36,489 nt of DNA, taken from Streptomyces laculatispora. Its GTDB lineage: Bacteria > Actinomycetota > Actinomycetes > Streptomycetales > Streptomycetaceae. The position numbers were made by a program, and so were the translations under genes. Below, in pieces: positions 33,746-36,489 of this stretch. The stretch lies in the NCBI RefSeq assembly GCF_017353455.1, contig NZ_JAFMPZ010000491.1, positions 1 through 36,489 of the forward strand, in the 5' to 3' direction. The notes under the pieces are model-generated. The model had not been told where the DNA came from and searched no databases. It was given only the letters and a program-made list of their open reading frames with translations. How positions within the stretch are numbered: position 1 is the stretch's first letter; the number at the start of each line of letters is the position of its first letter.

Positions 33746-34732
33746 ATGTCGCAGCAGCCCGCCCCGTCCCCGGAGCTCACGCACCGCACCGTCCCCTCTC
33801 CGGCCGGCCGTATCCACCTGGTGGAGCAGGGCACCGGCCCCCTGGTGCTGCTGCTGCACGGATTCCCGGAGTCCTGGTACTCCTGGCGCCACCAGCTGCC
33901 CGTGCTGGCCGCCGCCGGATACCGGGCGGTCGCCATCGATGTCCGGGGATACGGACGGTCCTCCCGGCCCGGGGACGTCGCGGCGTACCGGATGCGCGAA
34001 CTGGTCGAGGACAACGCAGCCGTGGTGCACGCGCTCGGCGAGCGCGGTGCGGTGGTCATCGGCCATGACTGGGGTGCGACGATCGCGGCGAACTCTGCGC
34101 TGATCAGGCCCGATGTCTTCCGCGCGGTGGGGCTGCTGAGCGTTCCGTACACCCCGCGCGGCGGTCCGCGTCCCAGCGAGGTCTTCGCGGGGATGGGCGG
34201 CGGCGAGGAGTTCTACGTCTCGCGTTTCCAGGAGCCCGGCCGGGCGGAGGCCGAGATCGAGCCGGATGTCCGCGGCTGGCTCGCGGGCTTCTACGCGGCG
34301 TTCTCCGCCGACACCATGCCCGCGCCCGACGCCCCGGACCCGCACTTCGCCGGGCCCGGCGGGACGCTGCGCGAGCGATTCCCCGGCCGACGGCCCGGCT
34401 GGCTCGGCGAGGCCGAACTCGACTTCTACGCGGGCGAGTTCGAGCGGGCCGGGATGAGCGGGGCGCTCAACCGCTACCGGAACATGGACCGGGACTGGGA
34501 GGATCTCGCGGACTTCGACGGCGCACCCGTCACTCAGCCGTCCCTCTTCCTCGGCGGCTCCCTGGACGCCTCCACCACCTGGCTGGCCGATGCCGTCGCG
34601 GCGTATCCCACGACGCTGCCCGGCCTGGTCTCCTCACACATCCTGGACGGTTGCGGCCACTGGATCCAGCAGGAGCGCCCCGAAGAGGTCAACTCGATCC
34701 TGACGGACTGGCTCGCCTCGCTGCCCGTCTGA
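33746..34732 (+). CDS. epoxide hydrolase-like alpha/beta hydrolase
   Basis: A 328-residue soluble epoxide-hydrolase-type enzyme. HGFPESWYSWRHQ (38-50) provides the HGFP oxyanion motif. Asp108 in IGHDWGATIAA is the nucleophile. A cap-domain insert runs about 135-240, and DGCGHWIQQERPEEVN near the C-terminus carries the catalytic His. Such enzymes open epoxides to diols, and relatives include fluoroacetate and haloalkane dehalogenases. ATG 33746 has GGAGGA 5 nt upstream, better than GTG 33713. The substrate is unknown; the terpene synthase 625 bp downstream on the same strand makes a terpenoid epoxide conceivable, but nothing proves a link. Confidence 0.9.
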   Translation: MSQQPAPSPELTHRTVPSPAGRIHLVEQGTGPLVLLLHGFPESWYSWRHQLPVLAAAGYRAVAIDVRGYGRSSRPGDVAAYRMRELVEDNAAVVHALGERGAVVIGHDWGATIAANSALIRPDVFRAVGLLSVPYTPRGGPRPSEVFAGMGGGEEFYVSRFQEPGRAEAEIEPDVRGWLAGFYAAFSADTMPAPDAPDPHFAGPGGTLRERFPGRRPGWLGEAELDFYAGEFERAGMSGALNRYRNMDRDWEDLADFDGAPVTQPSLFLGGSLDASTTWLADAVAAYPTTLPGLVSSHILDGCGHWIQQERPEEVNSILTDWLASLPV

Positions 34733-34733
34733 A

Positions 34734-34758
34734 CCGGCCCTACGGTGAGAGGGGCCGG
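34734..34758 (+). terminator. terminator-like hairpin after epoxide hydrolase
   Basis: CCGGCCC (34734-34740) and GGGCCGG (34752-34758) form a perfect 7-bp stem with an 11-nt loop, directly after the stop codon. It argues against co-transcription with the terpene synthase. Confidence 0.6.
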
Positions 34759-36368
<1,610 letters not shown>

Positions 36369-36386
36369 CGGGACGCCCGGCGAGGT

Positions 36387-36417
36387 GCCCGGCAGGGTCC
36401 GACGCACCCTGCCGGGC
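36387..36417 (+). terminator. terminator after terpene synthase
   Basis: GCCCGGCAGGGT (36387-36398) pairs perfectly with ACCCTGCCGGGC (36406-36417) around a 7-nt loop, 18 bp after the stop codon. The strong stem suggests the terpene synthase is the last gene of its transcript. Confidence 0.85.
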
Positions 36418-36489
36418 CCTGCCGCGGCGGCACCCGGCACCGGAACACGGGCACCCGGCAGCGTTTTCCGGACATTCGTCGCCCCGATG

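Overview
The window looks like chromosomal DNA of a Streptomyces-type actinomycete. The sequence is very GC-rich, GTG starts are common, stop/start overlaps are frequent, and several genes have leaderless-looking promoters. It also carries typical streptomycete families: an XRE/DUF5753 + DUF397 pair, paired SseB proteins, a WYL regulator, a glycine-riboswitch gcvT operon and a class I terpene synthase. Species cannot be named from sequence alone.

Layout. 1-1346: an XRE/DUF5753 regulator and its DUF397 partner (+). 1365-7374 (-): a likely defence operon transcribed rloA > rloB > hsdM > hsdS. It encodes an ABC-type ATPase, a TOPRIM-like RloB, a type I methyltransferase and its specificity subunit. 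No hsdR restriction subunit lies in the operon or anywhere else in the window. 7487-10527: mnmA, a Tat-exported amidase and a cysteine desulfurase. 10670-11979: a two-gene membrane-protein unit divergent from a TetR regulator. 12113-15565: an alpha/beta hydrolase, a WYL regulator, a thioesterase and a TRIC-type channel. 15584-21922 (-): a five-gene oligopeptide ABC importer in the order permease, binding protein, permease, ATPase, ATPase. 22340-24890 (-): two SseB-family proteins and a P-loop ATPase. 25053-29691 (+): a tandem glycine riboswitch, gcvT, gcvH, glyA and sdaA. Together these form a glycine/serine module: glycine cleavage feeds methylene-THF to SHMT, and serine is deaminated to pyruvate.

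The 3' end of sdaA has been used as an attachment site. A 51-bp segment at the end of sdaA (29635-29685) is repeated 3,700 bp later (33335-33385, 50/51 identical). Between the copies is an island with an AbiE system (AbiEi antitoxin, AbiEii nucleotidyltransferase toxin) and a TPR protein that looks like the back half of a STAND/NB-ARC-TPR protein. AAAGTCCCTG-type repeats lie just inside both ends, as arm-type integrase sites would, but no integrase is present. The island preserves the sdaA reading frame including its C-terminal cysteine.

After the island come an epoxide hydrolase-like enzyme, a roughly 600-bp region with one possible 39-residue ORF, and a class I terpene synthase with a strong terminator.

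The best candidates for something new are the HsdMS + RloAB operon without HsdR, whose promoter region holds a palindrome and a hairpin that would mask the rloA ribosome-binding site, and the sdaA-integrated AbiE/TPR island.
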